DNA of 64,000 bases, from contig OZ005690.1 of assembly GCA_963930775.1 (NCBI GenBank), positions 6,494,225-6,558,224 of the forward strand, given 5' to 3'. This document shows, in pieces, positions 43,842 through 53,679 of the stretch. Position 1 is the stretch's first letter; each line of letters opens with the position of its first letter. The stretch is from Cliona cf. orientalis. Taxonomy: Eukaryota > Porifera > Demospongiae > Clionaida > Clionaidae. The position numbers and the translations under genes were made by a program. The notes beneath the pieces were generated by a model, which was not told the DNA's origin, did not search any database, and worked only from the letters and a program-made list of their open reading frames with translations.

Positions 43842-44416
43842 TAGAGCACATACCCCGCGCGCACATTGTGCAATCGTTGCTTTTGTGTGCATGGCTATAA
43901 TAATTTTGTGAACTTCAGAAAATTAGTGGAAACGGTGACAGAAAGCACTCTCTCTGCACCAGATCTAGCTGTATAGCTGTGTTACATTATGATTTGCAAT
44001 TGGTTCCATAGGGCTACAGATTTCAGCTCCGTCAGCAGATGCGGATAGACTATAATATTATTATAGATTTTATGAGTATATATGCATTATTGATTTCGAC
44101 GATCTTTACCAGTTGGCTACTTAGTTGTGTGCATGAGCAGAAAACACAATATACATGCATTATGCATTGAGTAGGCACTGTCGATAGGCGTGGCTACGTT
44201 AGCCAACAAAAGTCACTATTTGTGACGCCCGTGGACCGTGTTCATTGATTTGACGTACACTGAAGACAGTTTTTCGCCGGATTCGATTGATTCGTTGTGC
44301 TTACGAGTCGCTTAGATGCCTACATCTCGAGATATGGCGATTTTTGTGCTCATGACGACAACGACGACAACGACACGAACAATTACTTTACCCCTTGCGC
44401 ATGTGCGCGGGGTAAT
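43842..44416. mobile_element. Insertion in RecQ, CCCCGCGCGCAC / GTGCGCGGGG ends
   Basis: Splits the helicase between TATATKTTR and the KENVCD region. Ends carry ACCCCGCGCGCAC and its near inverse. A related piece (GCGCGGGGTATGTGCTCTAC) is at 58073-58093. Exact ends are uncertain. Confidence 0.55.
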
Positions 44417-44419
44417 AAG

Positions 44420-44947
44420 CAGTGGCGTGTCCAAGGGGTGGGGGGGCTCCGGGTGCTCGAGCACCCCTCTCAGCTCTGGCACAACAGCCTCTCTAATAGA
44501 TGCGCCACCTTGGCCTGAAGTGCAATTTTCACGCTCTATTTAAATGCACCCACCCACGCGTCCCTATACTTTTGTGTACAAATTTTGCGCGCCACCTGGT
44601 CGCAAAGGATAATTTTCAGGCTCTAATGGCGCGCCACCCAGCACTCGTAATTATTTTTTCATGGCGCGTTAATTAGATCAGATACGGTAGCTCAGTGGCA
44701 ACTGTTTATGTTGATAATCGACAACTGGTAGCCAGAACCAACAACAAACTTAAAATTCGCTTTCTAAACATTTCTTTCTCGTCGCTACTTGGCCAAAACA
44801 GCCTTCTTTGTCAGCCAGCTATCTTCGAGAATGCGTTAGTGAGGGGTGTGGTCAACGTTTGGGGGGGCGTGGCCTAAAATTTTGCGCGTGCGCTTTGCGT
44901 GCGATTGGCTTAGCACCTCCCTCCTTCAAATTCTGGACACGCCACTG
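44420..44947. mobile_element. MITE, CAGTGGCGTGTCC ends, ATAAG duplication
   Basis: Perfect 13-bp terminal repeats CAGTGGCGTGTCC / GGACACGCCACTG with ATAAG on both sides (44415-44419, 44948-44952). The ends resemble hAT-type MITEs, but a 5-bp duplication is not the usual 8 bp. Confidence 0.8.
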
Positions 44948-45708
44948 ATAAGGAGAATGTTTGCGATGTTTTAGGCATGGAGAGCCCCGTACTGGTATCC
45001 ATTTCTCCCGACAAGGACAATGTTAAGTACATCGTTGCTACTCATGTGTCGATAGATAAAGTATTCGGGCCTATTGCTGACCAACTTTATGAGCTTCATG
45101 CAGAAGTTGGACGTGCCATAATTTTTTGTCAAAAGCTGGATGACTGCTGTAAGCTATATAGATACTTCAGACAGAAATTGGGAGATCGTTTCACATTTCC
45201 ATACGGCTCACAAGATCTGTGTTGCAATAGAGTAGTGGACATGTTCCACAGTTGCACAGAACCATGTATCAAGGACTGCATCATCAAGAATTTTTCAACA
45301 TCGTCTCCTCTCCGTGTCGTGATAGCTACTGTCACGTTTGGTATGGGTGTGGATATCCATGACATTCGAAACATCATACACTTCATAGCTTGTGAAGATG
45401 TTGATATGTACATCAGGCAGTTGGTAGAGCCGGGAGAGATGGTAACAATTAACTCGGTTGCAGTACTTGTAACTTGAAAAGGAGGACGTCAACATGTCAG
45501 TGCATCAATGAAGTTATGTCATTGTGGTAACAAATCAGAGTGCAGGAGGGAAGTATTGTTTATAGATTTTGACTAACAAATTGACAAAACAAAGCATGAT
45601 TTAAGGTTGTGTATGTGTTGTGATGTATGTGTGACTAAGTGTGAGTGTGGAAAATGTTCTGATATGACTTCTGGTTGTATTAATTTTTCTCATTTGGTGT
45701 AGTCATTA

Positions 45709-46045
45709 TTAATCTTGTACCCATTTGTTGATACTTTTTTTGTTCACTTTCATACTGGGCATATATCGAAGAGCTGCTTCTGCTGATTGCAACAACATTG
45801 CTGTAGCAGTCTGGAATCCTTCAAGTGCTCGTACACACTTCCTACAGATGAATCCCATAGTACTGCTCATAACTGCATCTTCATCAATCACTACACTATT
45901 TCTCTCTATAGAACAATGGCCATAAATTCCTCCAAACTGGAATTACTCCTCTGGCGGCATCACCACAGAGAAGGTACCAGTACATGCCTTTGGGAAGATT
46001 GGTCCCACATCCAAGGCAAAAGTCCACTGTAGCTATAACCGACAT
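45709..46045 (-). pseudogene. Zinc-finger protein fragment inside the RecQ element
   Basis: Minus strand reads FCLGCGTNLPKGMYWYLLCG, VIPVWRNLW, a TAG, then in another frame MGFICRKCVRALEGFQTATA. The paired CxxC motifs (CLGC, CRKC) suggest a treble-clef or ZAD-like finger. I cannot name the family. It converges with the RecQ gene inside the same terminal repeats. Confidence 0.5.
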
Positions 46046-46636
46046 AATAATGTATTATTATTAATTTGCCACGTGCACAGGAATAGCCTGCAAGCAGCAC
46101 TCGCACGCATGGTTGACTCAGAATATTAATTGCGCCAGTGCTTTAAGTGCCATGATTATTGGCACATGCGCGGTGATTTTGGTTAGCAGCCACTTGAGTT
46201 GCGGTCCACAACGTAGTAAAAATTACTTTCACAACATTCCACTTGCACAAGAGTAGAGTAGTATAGGGATGTTACCAGACCCTTCCTCTCTCTTGCGAAG
46301 GGGCTGGTACCCCAGACTATGCCCAGATGTCTGAGTAATAAGATAAACACTTCCTTATGGTCAAAAGAAGCCTTATACACGGAAACTTGACGCAGTTTTC
46401 ATTTGCGGTTCGCTTGGTATGCTCCATTATTCACTATAGGAAATGCCCGTGCGTGGGCGAACTGTCACCCGTAACCAATATATGACAATACATACGCGCG
46501 TATTTAAATTTTAGCATAGATAATTAAGACTGCTATGCCCTAAGTGGCGTTTATCGTGTGCGACGTCACTGCAGAATCTCGTATATACTTCTTTTGCGAC
46601 TCGTCGCTGATACCCGTGGACCACAGTACCCCCCTC

Positions 46637-47002
46637 TAGTCTCGTCCCCAGACCCTCCAGCGCGCGAGAAGAGAGAGGGAGGATCTGGAACATAACCCCG
46701 GGCGGAAGTGTCCCGAAGGAATGTTGCGCACAAGTAATCATGACATGTAATCTGGCTTTTGTGGTTTCGCGCACGTACAAAGAATGCAAATTACATTGTA
46801 CGTAGCATCTTGCATGCGCACGAGCAGTGCATGCATGCAGCACGTTTGGGCACGTTTTGCCGTCCATTCGAGTATAGTGGTTTAACACCTTGCATTGTGG
46901 CCAATCAACACCTGTCGCGCCTTCAGGACACTTCCGCCCAGGGTTATGTTCCAGACCCTCCCTCTCTCTTCTCGCGCACTGGAGGGTCTGGGGACGAGAC
47001 TA
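46637..47002. mobile_element. MITE related to the RecQ element ends, 9-bp duplication
   Basis: About 75-bp terminal inverted repeats start TAGTCTCGTCCCCAGACC and share GAGAGAGGGAGG.TCTGGAACAT with the repeats at 42873 and 46319. Flanks are ACCCCCCTC (46628-46636) and ACCTCCCTC (47003-47011), a 9-bp duplication with one change. It interrupts the gypsy gag. Confidence 0.82.
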
Positions 47003-47206
47003 ACCTCCCTCGGCTTCCTCACCTCTAGTAGATCCTAGACATGCAGTAGAGCAGCGTGTTGACTTTACGCGGGCGTCGTCCTCTTTTAAATTATCGAGTC
47101 CCGAGGCACTGAGGAACCGCTCGAACCCTCGTTTCCATTTGGCCCACTCGTCAGGCTTTTTGAAATCAAACTGCTGCGGCGGTTGTATCGGAACTGAGGT
47201 TGCCAT
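47003..47206 (-). pseudogene. Gypsy gag N-terminus
   Basis: From ATG 47206: QFDFKKPDEWAKWKRGFERF and LSASGLDNLKEDDARV, the usual opening of gag in one metazoan gypsy lineage. It sits just inside the LTR, next to a PBS-like TGGTGGCAGCGG. It is cut at 47003 by the MITE. Confidence 0.8.
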
Positions 47207-47230
47207 CCCACCGCTGCCACCATAATATCA

Positions 47231-47537
47231 TGTAGCGTTAGGCGTTCTTATGCCGCAAGGGTTGACAATAAGTTTACAGTACACAGAATCATGTCCATTT
47301 ACAATATACGGACCCACCCTCCAAAACGAGCAAATTCTACAGAAATGGAGTTATAATACCCTGACTTACCAGTACACTCAGAAAAGGTTGACATGCAGAC
47401 TAACCCAAATGCACAAAACACTCGACTTTTATATGCATGCAAACAGGATGTGAATAATAACCACAAAATTAATATTGAAATATTTTAAAATATTATTATT
47501 ATTAACATTCACATAATTAGAGTTAGTTTACACCACA
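47231..47537 (-). repeat. LTR of decayed gypsy, element 5' side
   Basis: 307-bp partner of 35853-36086. Outer flanks AAAAG (35848-35852) and AAAAA (47538-47542) may be a degenerate 5-bp duplication. Confidence 0.88.
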
Positions 47538-47689
47538 AAAAACAACGGTGCATAATTAATTTCCAGAAAAAGCTACATGTAACTTTCTGAAGCAATGGAC
47601 TTACAGTCCACTGCACCTTAAAATTTAATTATTGTCATTGACAACTAAAATTAATTTTTAGCACCTAGCTGCCATTCCACTTGCATGTA

Positions 47690-47935
47690 TTACAAGTGGT
47701 TATAGCTACTCTAGCTAGTCTTGTATAAAATTGGCTTTTAGAAATTTTTAATTATGATTTCAGAGCTGTATACATATCACCATGCATGGCTTCATTTCAC
47801 AAGCCTAGTAAAATCATTACGCTATGATTGCATCACTTCATCTGCTCACTTTCTGGCAATCCCCTTTGCACTGACAATAGTCACATGTCACATGTCAGGA
47901 TGTTGTTGAACTACGAGCACGAGCAAAAGATATGT
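47690..47935 (-). repeat. Inverted long-range repeat, arm 2
   Basis: Reverse-complement match to parts of 18070-18480, including TATACATATCACCATGCATGG and the GGATGTTGTTGAACTACGAG motif, which is the far end of the match. Confidence 0.75.
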
Positions 47936-49149
47936 AGTGATGATCACATTAATTTCACTATGCATCCCTACGCTTCCTTTTTGAGTAGGTGCAGGAATTG
48001 ATTAACCAGCCAGTAATGCGATGATCGAAGCTGATTAATCCCCCATTCCCTCATGAGCATACCGGTAATATTATAGTGGATAAGATGAATTTCTCCCATA
48101 TGCATAGAAGATTCAAACTAAGGATATAGCACCAATGGGTCACCATCAACAGGCACATGATAATTGAAAAAAAAGCAAGCGTAGGGATAAATAGTGAAAT
48201 TAATGTGCACGTGATTAATTATCACTATAAATCTTGTTTGTGTACTTTTTGATCCTGCCATCCCTACTTCATCCTTCAATTTCATTGTTTCTTATACTTG
48301 TAATAATAATAGTAGTCATATCTCAGAGTTGGAGGCCTTAAGGGTTCTATATATATACCTTAGGGGGGCTATAGCCAATAATGATTATATACACATATTA
48401 TACTAGGGATACGTTTCGCAATAATGCCTCGCGCATGCGCACATGAGGTGGTGGGTGGAGAGCTAGAGAACGCCTCGTGTTGTTGCATTGATTTTTTTTT
48501 TGTGGACGGTGAGTGAATTGAACGGTGAGCGGAGTAGCTATGGCCAAGCGTAAGAGTGACAGCGATAAGGACGACGCCCTGTTGCCTAGTGATATCCTGG
48601 AGTCTTCGCCGAAAGCTAAGGTGCAATGTCACTTGTCACAGCTCTGTCTCTGTTGCCGCAAAGTAGCTATACGCCTTCTTCTTTGATCGCTATCTTCGGT
48701 TGCTTCGGAACTGGAGTCATCCATGGCGTCCGTATGGTCTTGTTGTTCCTTGACAGCCGATGAGTTCTTGCCGTTCCACGACAATAGTGCGGCCAGATCC
48801 TTTGCGCACGCCCCCTTACATGCAGCAGGAAACACTAATGCGCGTGCGCAGTGTACGGAAATTAGCATTCCTAAGCGTGACGGACATACAAACATACCGA
48901 CGCAAAGCGAGATCCGAAGCAGGATTAGTTGCCTCGCGCTAAGGCGCTCGGCAATTAAGACAAAAGACTTACGATACAATGTACAATTCAATAGTCCGTT
49001 ACCCATTACCTATGGAAATCCAGAACAGTGTGCATTAATTGTTCAAACACATGATTGGGGTATACTATATTAAACAATGCCACCGGCCATTATAATACTT
49101 ATTATGATCACTCTTTAGTTTATTTAATTTTTTTAATGCTAACAGTGGC
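47936..49149. other. Mostly non-coding; one possible short exon
   Basis: About 1.2 kb. A plus-strand ATG at 48541 in fair context (GCTATGGCC) opens AKRKSDSDKDDALLPSDILE and stays open for about 45 codons. It could be a first exon or a transposon gene start, but I find no continuation. Opposing frames at 48629-49006 and 48723-49073 overlap each other and have no recognisable domain. Confidence 0.3.
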
Positions 49150-49300
49150 TAAGTGTTAGCTTATCAAAAATGAGGGCATATATTTCTAGCTTTTACAATG
49201 TCATGCAAGAGAGCTGTTCTTCCAACCAAGTGTTATTGATCATGCAGATGATATACACAATGATCATGTACACACACAGGCTACATGTAATATAATAATA

Positions 49301-50209
49301 TGTGACCTGCTCTGAGAAAAGGGACCTTAGGGACATTTTTATGAATATTGAGATATTAGCATAGATAAGTAGCTCTGTCTATTCTTTAATTAAATTCTGT
49401 ATTAAGTTGCATGTATCGGAGCAATTAAATGCGCCCATAGCTACATTTTATATTATTTGATGCAAATGTATAAACATATTATCTCCCCAGTAGCAATTTA
49501 CTTTTCTGTGGTTATGAGGTAATTATAGTGTAATTATGATGAAACCTATGGTGTAATCTCTTAGGTAATCTATGAGGTAATTATGAGAAAATTCAGGGCC
49601 TCGCTGGAGCCTTTCTGAGACTTGAAAATCAGTAAATATGTAGAGTATCTTACGCGTGTATCCAGCGAATAGATTACAAGCTGAGCGCTACTTTCTCTGA
49701 GAAGTACTGTTGGTTGAACTTCACGTGTTTTCTTGGCTTACGTAATGCCATGGCTAAATAAAGCTAGCCTTACGCTATATATAGCACGCATCACTGCCAC
49801 AATTGTACAAGGGGCTGGCCCGCGCGCGACTGCAGCAGCGTGACCAACCTGAAGGAATACTGTGTTATCGAGTTCGTCTCTGTGATTGAAGCATCGAAAC
49901 TTGTCGCTATCAAGGTTGAGAGTCGATCTTAGACGCCATCTCCATGATTTCTGGGGCCAGCATCGATCGATGTGTACGCATTCTATTGACGACCTTTTAC
50001 CACATGCACCATTACACTGTGCAGCTACTGGGGAGATGGTCAAGGGTTCATAATATATCAAAATGAAGCCAGAACCTTCAATTTTTTGATGAACTAAAAA
50101 GTAGAAAATTGAAAAAAAGCAGATTTTTTTCACATTTCAGCCATTATTGGAAAATGAATACCGGGTATTTTAATATGTGCTAAGGTCCCCTTTCTCAGAG
50201 CAGGTCACA
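49301..50209. mobile_element. TIR element, TGTGACCTGCTCTGAG ends
   Basis: About 30-bp inverted repeats (TGTGACCTGCTCTGAGAAAR and inverse) bound 909 bp. The equivalent of B1 lacks it. A minus-strand frame of 131 aa (49738-50133) lies inside, with several Cys but no family I recognise; it may be captured sequence or chance. Confidence 0.82.
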
Positions 50210-50349
50210 TATTATTATAGCCTCACAAAACTTTCTCTTTACATAAAGAAATAAACTGATATAAATCTGATTGAAAAAAAACACTAAAGTTCTTCCTAAA
50301 CATCTTGATTGAGCATAATGAGGGATTGCAAAATATAAATGATTACATG

Positions 50350-52915
50350 TCAGTCTTCCTTGGTTTTCTTGGTGAGGTTCTTGACCTTCATTTTCCCTGA
50401 GACCTGTATGAGAGAGCTCTCTCCATCGTCTGATTCCTCCTCGTCAGATTCTGACTCTTCGTCATCAGAACGGTTCCATATAAGTGGTCGATTAATCTGA
50501 GGATCATTCTTATACTTGTACAGAGAGAACTTTACTTCACACTCTAAGCTCCCACAAGTGACAGGCACACGATGACAATGTGGTAGACTGACATCTCTGC
50601 AAAACAAAAAAACTGAATAAATAAACTTATGATAATAATTATACTGTAGTGTCCCAAGCAAGCACCTGTTCCTGGGTAAGTACCCATGCACCACATTCAA
50701 AGGGCTGCTGTAGCAGCTTCTATAATATACAAATAATATAATAATATTATTATGGAAGTTTGATCCTGGATAAGCACCCATGCGTGAGTTATGTTTAAGT
50801 GCCCTTACCCGGGACACTACGGTAGGTAGTATACACAGGGATTTAATTCATGCAACCAAGGTACGTATACAACCACTGATCAAGTGTATGTGTCATAACT
50901 TCAGTAGTGCATGTGTCTGGTTTGCACTATAGTAGTCTCGTCCCCAGACTCCACCCTCAAGGAGGGAAAGGGTCTGGTGACTTAGGGTCATTTTCTTGGT
51001 TTGGCCAGTTCTGGGTATGTGCGTCAACACGGGTGTGCTTCAACAAAGTTTGGATCTGATGTTGGTCAGTAAGGTTGCGTAGGTAATTCTAATTTGTACA
51101 GCAGGCAATGGCCTCCTGCAGTTAGTGAGTCGTAATATGACTAGGCTAAAGCTGCTGTGATCTAATTGGAATGTGCAAATTCCTCCAAGGGTCATCAGCT
51201 GGACCAAGCTTTTGCTCAAAGTCATCAGACCTTTTCCCTCCTCACAAGGATGCATGGAGTATGGGAAAGAGATTATATAGTAGTACAGCTGTAGTTTAAC
51301 TACCGACTACAGTGGAACCCCTCTAGAGCGGACACCATTGGGACCAAACATTTTGTCCGTTGTAGCGAGGTGTCCTTAGCTCAGGGGTTAGTGGTTGACC
51401 ACGCCCCTCCTACAATCGCGGCCAGCTATGATAAAGCACTACTGTGGACGACGATGAAGACCGTATTGGTGAAAGATCTGTCAAGTGACAGCTTCTAAGC
51501 AAGAATACCGTATAGCCGGAAAATTTGGCGGTTTGGCGGTCTAGATTACAACCGCCAAATTAAAATCCGCCAAAATTTCCTACTCGCACATATACGTATG
51601 GCGATCCCGTACCGAACCGCCAAATTTAAATCTGCCAATATTCTTGCAATGGCGATTTTGGGCTCAACCGCCAAATTTAATTCCCGCCAATATATGGTAT
51701 GAGACATATTTTGGCTTTACTGTAGTTACTGTTCGCTGAAACCGACCGATTTTAATGGTGGGTGTGGCCTAACTGTCTATTATGCGAGGTTGTTCACAAT
51801 TGCGCAGGCTCGAACGGGACCAAAATAAGTATCCGTTATACAGAATAGCAGGATGTCCGCTGTTGAGGGGGTTTGAATGTATTAAAGTCTATGGAAATAC
51901 AATCCGGACATTTAAAATTGTCCGTTATATCGCAGGTGTCTGCCGTTGAGGGGTGTCTGCTAAGCGGGGTTCCACTGTATTGCTAACTAAGCATGACATT
52001 GTAACATCCCTAATAATGGTAGTTAGACTACACCTTGGTGGTCTATACCATATAGCTCCAAATTTTCGTGGTTCAAACTTTTCGTGAAATTGCCGAAAAT
52101 CCCATAAATGAAAATTTTCGTGATAAAAATTTTGTGATCGCCACATTTTTTCGTGAATACTGCCACACCACGGCCCCCGTGCGGACAATTCACGTTGTCG
52201 CCCCACCCACAATTGCACGTGGCTAGGCTCATAGCATGCATGCTAGTGTGATGAGAAAGAAATTAGATAAGACTTACTTTTTCTGCCTTTAGCACCTTCT
52301 GCTGTCGTCTGTTTGGCCATCTCTTCAACATGATTGTTGGCAGATTCGATACAAGAAGGTCGTTTTATGTCCTTGCGGATTTGGTAGCCAACTTATGCTC
52401 ATTTTCGAACACAGTCTGTACATTGATCGCACTCACACTGCGATCGCAATGTGCATGTGTATGCACACAAAACATAGCCACGCCCACAATAATGCTAAAT
52501 TTCGTCAGAAAAATTTTCGTGATCTGAAGTCAAATCACAAAAATACCGTGCCATAAAAAGTTGGAGCTATATGCTAGATAAACACTAGGCGGTGCCCTTG
52601 ATGCACCCATGCACAGTAGCACAAGTACAGATAGGCAGAGATAAAATATTATTAATAGTAACACATTCGTCAGAACACTCGTACTTGCACGATGTCATAT
52701 CTAACAATATTATTATAGTGCACGCATTATACATATCAGTTGTGTACAATAGTGTTGGAATCAGCTACCTTTGTGGAGATGACTTGGGACTTTTCTTTGA
52801 TGATGCATCACCAGTGGGTTTGTCTTGCCGTTTCGTTCCAAACTCCCTAGAAACTCTTGCTTTCCAGTCATCCACTTCACTAGTCTTCTCAATTTTCACT
52901 GGATATTCCTTAAAT
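50350..52915 (-). CDS. Acidic-tail nuclear-type protein, copy B2 (last two exons)
   Basis: Exon 52769-52915 lies between an acceptor (AACTTACAG) and a donor (AG|GTAGCT). It encodes FKEYPVKIEKTSEVDDWKAR and a Ser/Lys-rich stretch, ending in phase 2. The last exon, 50350-50596 (acceptor ACAAAAC..TGCAG side), starts with the one base needed to complete an Arg codon. It encodes DVSLPHCHRVPVTCGSLECE, then SDDEESESDEEESDDGESS and a Lys-rich C-terminus. Phases match exactly, so this is probably a real gene end. The 2.2-kb intron is filled with MITEs. Upstream exons are not found. VPVTCGS weakly recalls SAND domains; the acidic and basic tail would suit a nuclear protein. Both are inference. Confidence 0.55.
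50644..50822. mobile_element. MITE, CTGTAGTGTCCC ends (B2 copy)
   Basis: Same position and ends as 24831-24999. It carries small indels relative to B1. Confidence 0.75.
50936..51032. mobile_element. TAGTCTCG-end TIR remnant (B2 copy)
   Basis: TAGTCTCGTCCCCAGACTCC plus GGGTCTGGTGAC, one-ended. Same piece as 25124-25222. Confidence 0.6.
51310..51977. mobile_element. pogo/Tigger-like MITE, CAGTGGAACCCC ends
   Basis: Terminal repeats CAGTGGAACCCCTCTAGAGCG and inverse (GCTAAGCGGGGTTCCACTG) flanked by TA. CAGTGGAACCYC ends and TA targets are typical of Tigger/pogo. It has no transposase and is itself interrupted at 51505-51700. Confidence 0.85.
51505..51700. mobile_element. MITE with TTTGGCGGTT motifs, nested
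   Basis: Ends ATACCGTATAGCCGG / inverse of ATACCATATATTGGCGG. The interior has several copies of CCGCCAAATT in both directions. It lies inside the CAGTGGAACCCC element, so it is younger. Confidence 0.75.
52051..52571. mobile_element. MITE, TATAGCTCCAA ends
   Basis: TATAGCTCCAA / TTGGAGCTATA at the ends, with AATTTTCGTG words repeated near both. Inserted into the same repeat family as 29168-29462, whose halves lie on either side. Confidence 0.8.
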
Positions 52916-53679
52916 CTGTAAGTTTTATTAATAAATTAATTATGCTACACCAATAATATTATTATTATGCCAAACACTTCTAATTATCATCAGAGACCAG
53001 CAGTTTTGCTACATTAATTTTTCTGACTCTGTGCTTAACATGATAACATGAAGGGCTTCATGAGAAGTTAATCATAGTGGTCCCATTTACATTGTAGTTC
53101 CCTCCCTGCCTCCATGCAATAATACAGGAGCATATGAGCTGCCAAAGTGCTAATCATTTAATAGTACACATCATCATTAATTTTGTGACGTACATAAAAT
53201 TTTCAAACCAGTTCCGTGAGTGAAGTTTTATTTCGATGGCACCTACCATATATAGTTACACGCTCCTTCGGTGGCTCATAATTATGCCCCTGGTGAAACT
53301 ATGTTAAGAAATTCGTTTTTGTGCTTTTAGACAATTCCACTATGATCTTTCTCATCCCTTCATATAGCATTGAGTGCCAATACTAGGCTTCTGTTATGCA
53401 CACTATTAGAAATCCAAGACAGTCATACTTTGTGCTCTGTCTAGAGCAAATTCTATGTCTCTATTATAATTATTGCATGTCAATTCAGTGTTTGTCGAAT
53501 TTATCTGCTATTGTGCATTAAACACACATCCATATCTGATTCAGCGAAACTAAACCTACAGACTATAATTATTATTATGCACTAGCTACAGGTCCAGTCA
53601 GTGTTCTCAGGGAAGCACTGCACTATCAGAGTTCAATGGTGGGAATATGCTAATCTGGTGGGAGACTGGGTCTTAGTAA

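Larger units (their letters stand above)
43047..45672 (+). pseudogene. RecQ-like DNA helicase, broken
   Basis: From ATG 43047: motif 0/I region (NPEQELALLSFLQGHDVFVS, then PTGYRKS, where the usual GKS glycine is Arg), motif Ia (SPLITLMKDQ), a frameshift near 43340, a short tandem duplication near 43480-43545, then motif II VDEAHCVKEW. A GT..AG intron (about 43573-43727) is followed by GEEFRKEYSRL and AVTATATKTT (motif III). After two insertions it resumes at about 44950 with the second RecA lobe (GRAIIFCQKLDD, VVIATVTFGMGVD). The arginine-finger motif VI (usually GRAGRDG) is replaced by VEPGEM. A Cys-rich end (CHCGNKSECRREVLF, CCDVCVTKCECGKC) matches the RecQ zinc region. The family unwinds DNA 3' to 5'; this copy should be inactive. 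Confidence 0.82.
42873..46319. mobile_element. TIR element carrying a RecQ-like gene, 9-bp target duplication
   Basis: About 58-bp terminal inverted repeats, identical by eye (TAGTCTGGGGTACCAGCC... and inverse), bound 3,447 bp. TGCCCAGAT is present on both sides (42864-42872 and 46320-46328), a perfect 9-bp target-site duplication. Inside are a plus-strand RecQ-like helicase (43047-45672) and a convergent zinc-finger frame (45709-46045). Two younger insertions (43842-44416, 44420-44947) break the helicase. No DDE or Rep transposase was recognised, so it may depend on another element. The 9-bp duplication would fit MULE- or Merlin-like transposition, but the superfamily is not established. Confidence 0.8.
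35853..47537 (-). mobile_element. Decayed Ty3/gypsy element enlarged by nested insertions
   Basis: Two LTRs in direct orientation (35853-36086 and 47231-47537), TGTGGTGTAAAC to CGCTACA on the minus strand, bound 11.7 kb. Between them the minus strand holds gag N-terminus (47003-47206), gag middle and zinc knuckles (40330-40880), RT/RNase H/integrase (38590-40224) and the pol 3' end (36104-36456). These pieces are separated by a MITE, a RecQ-bearing TIR element, a THAP/SWIM remnant and a pogo element. It is a different lineage from the intact gypsy at 999-7707. It abuts the end of block A2 and may have taken part in that breakpoint. Confidence 0.85.

Noticed and set aside
44690..44715. tRNA-like start (GGTAGCTCAGTGG)
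   Set aside because: No cloverleaf or T-arm could be completed downstream; it lies inside a MITE.
48629..49073. Overlapping frames on both strands near 48.6-49.1 kb
   Set aside because: They overlap antisense, have no recognisable motif and no splice support.
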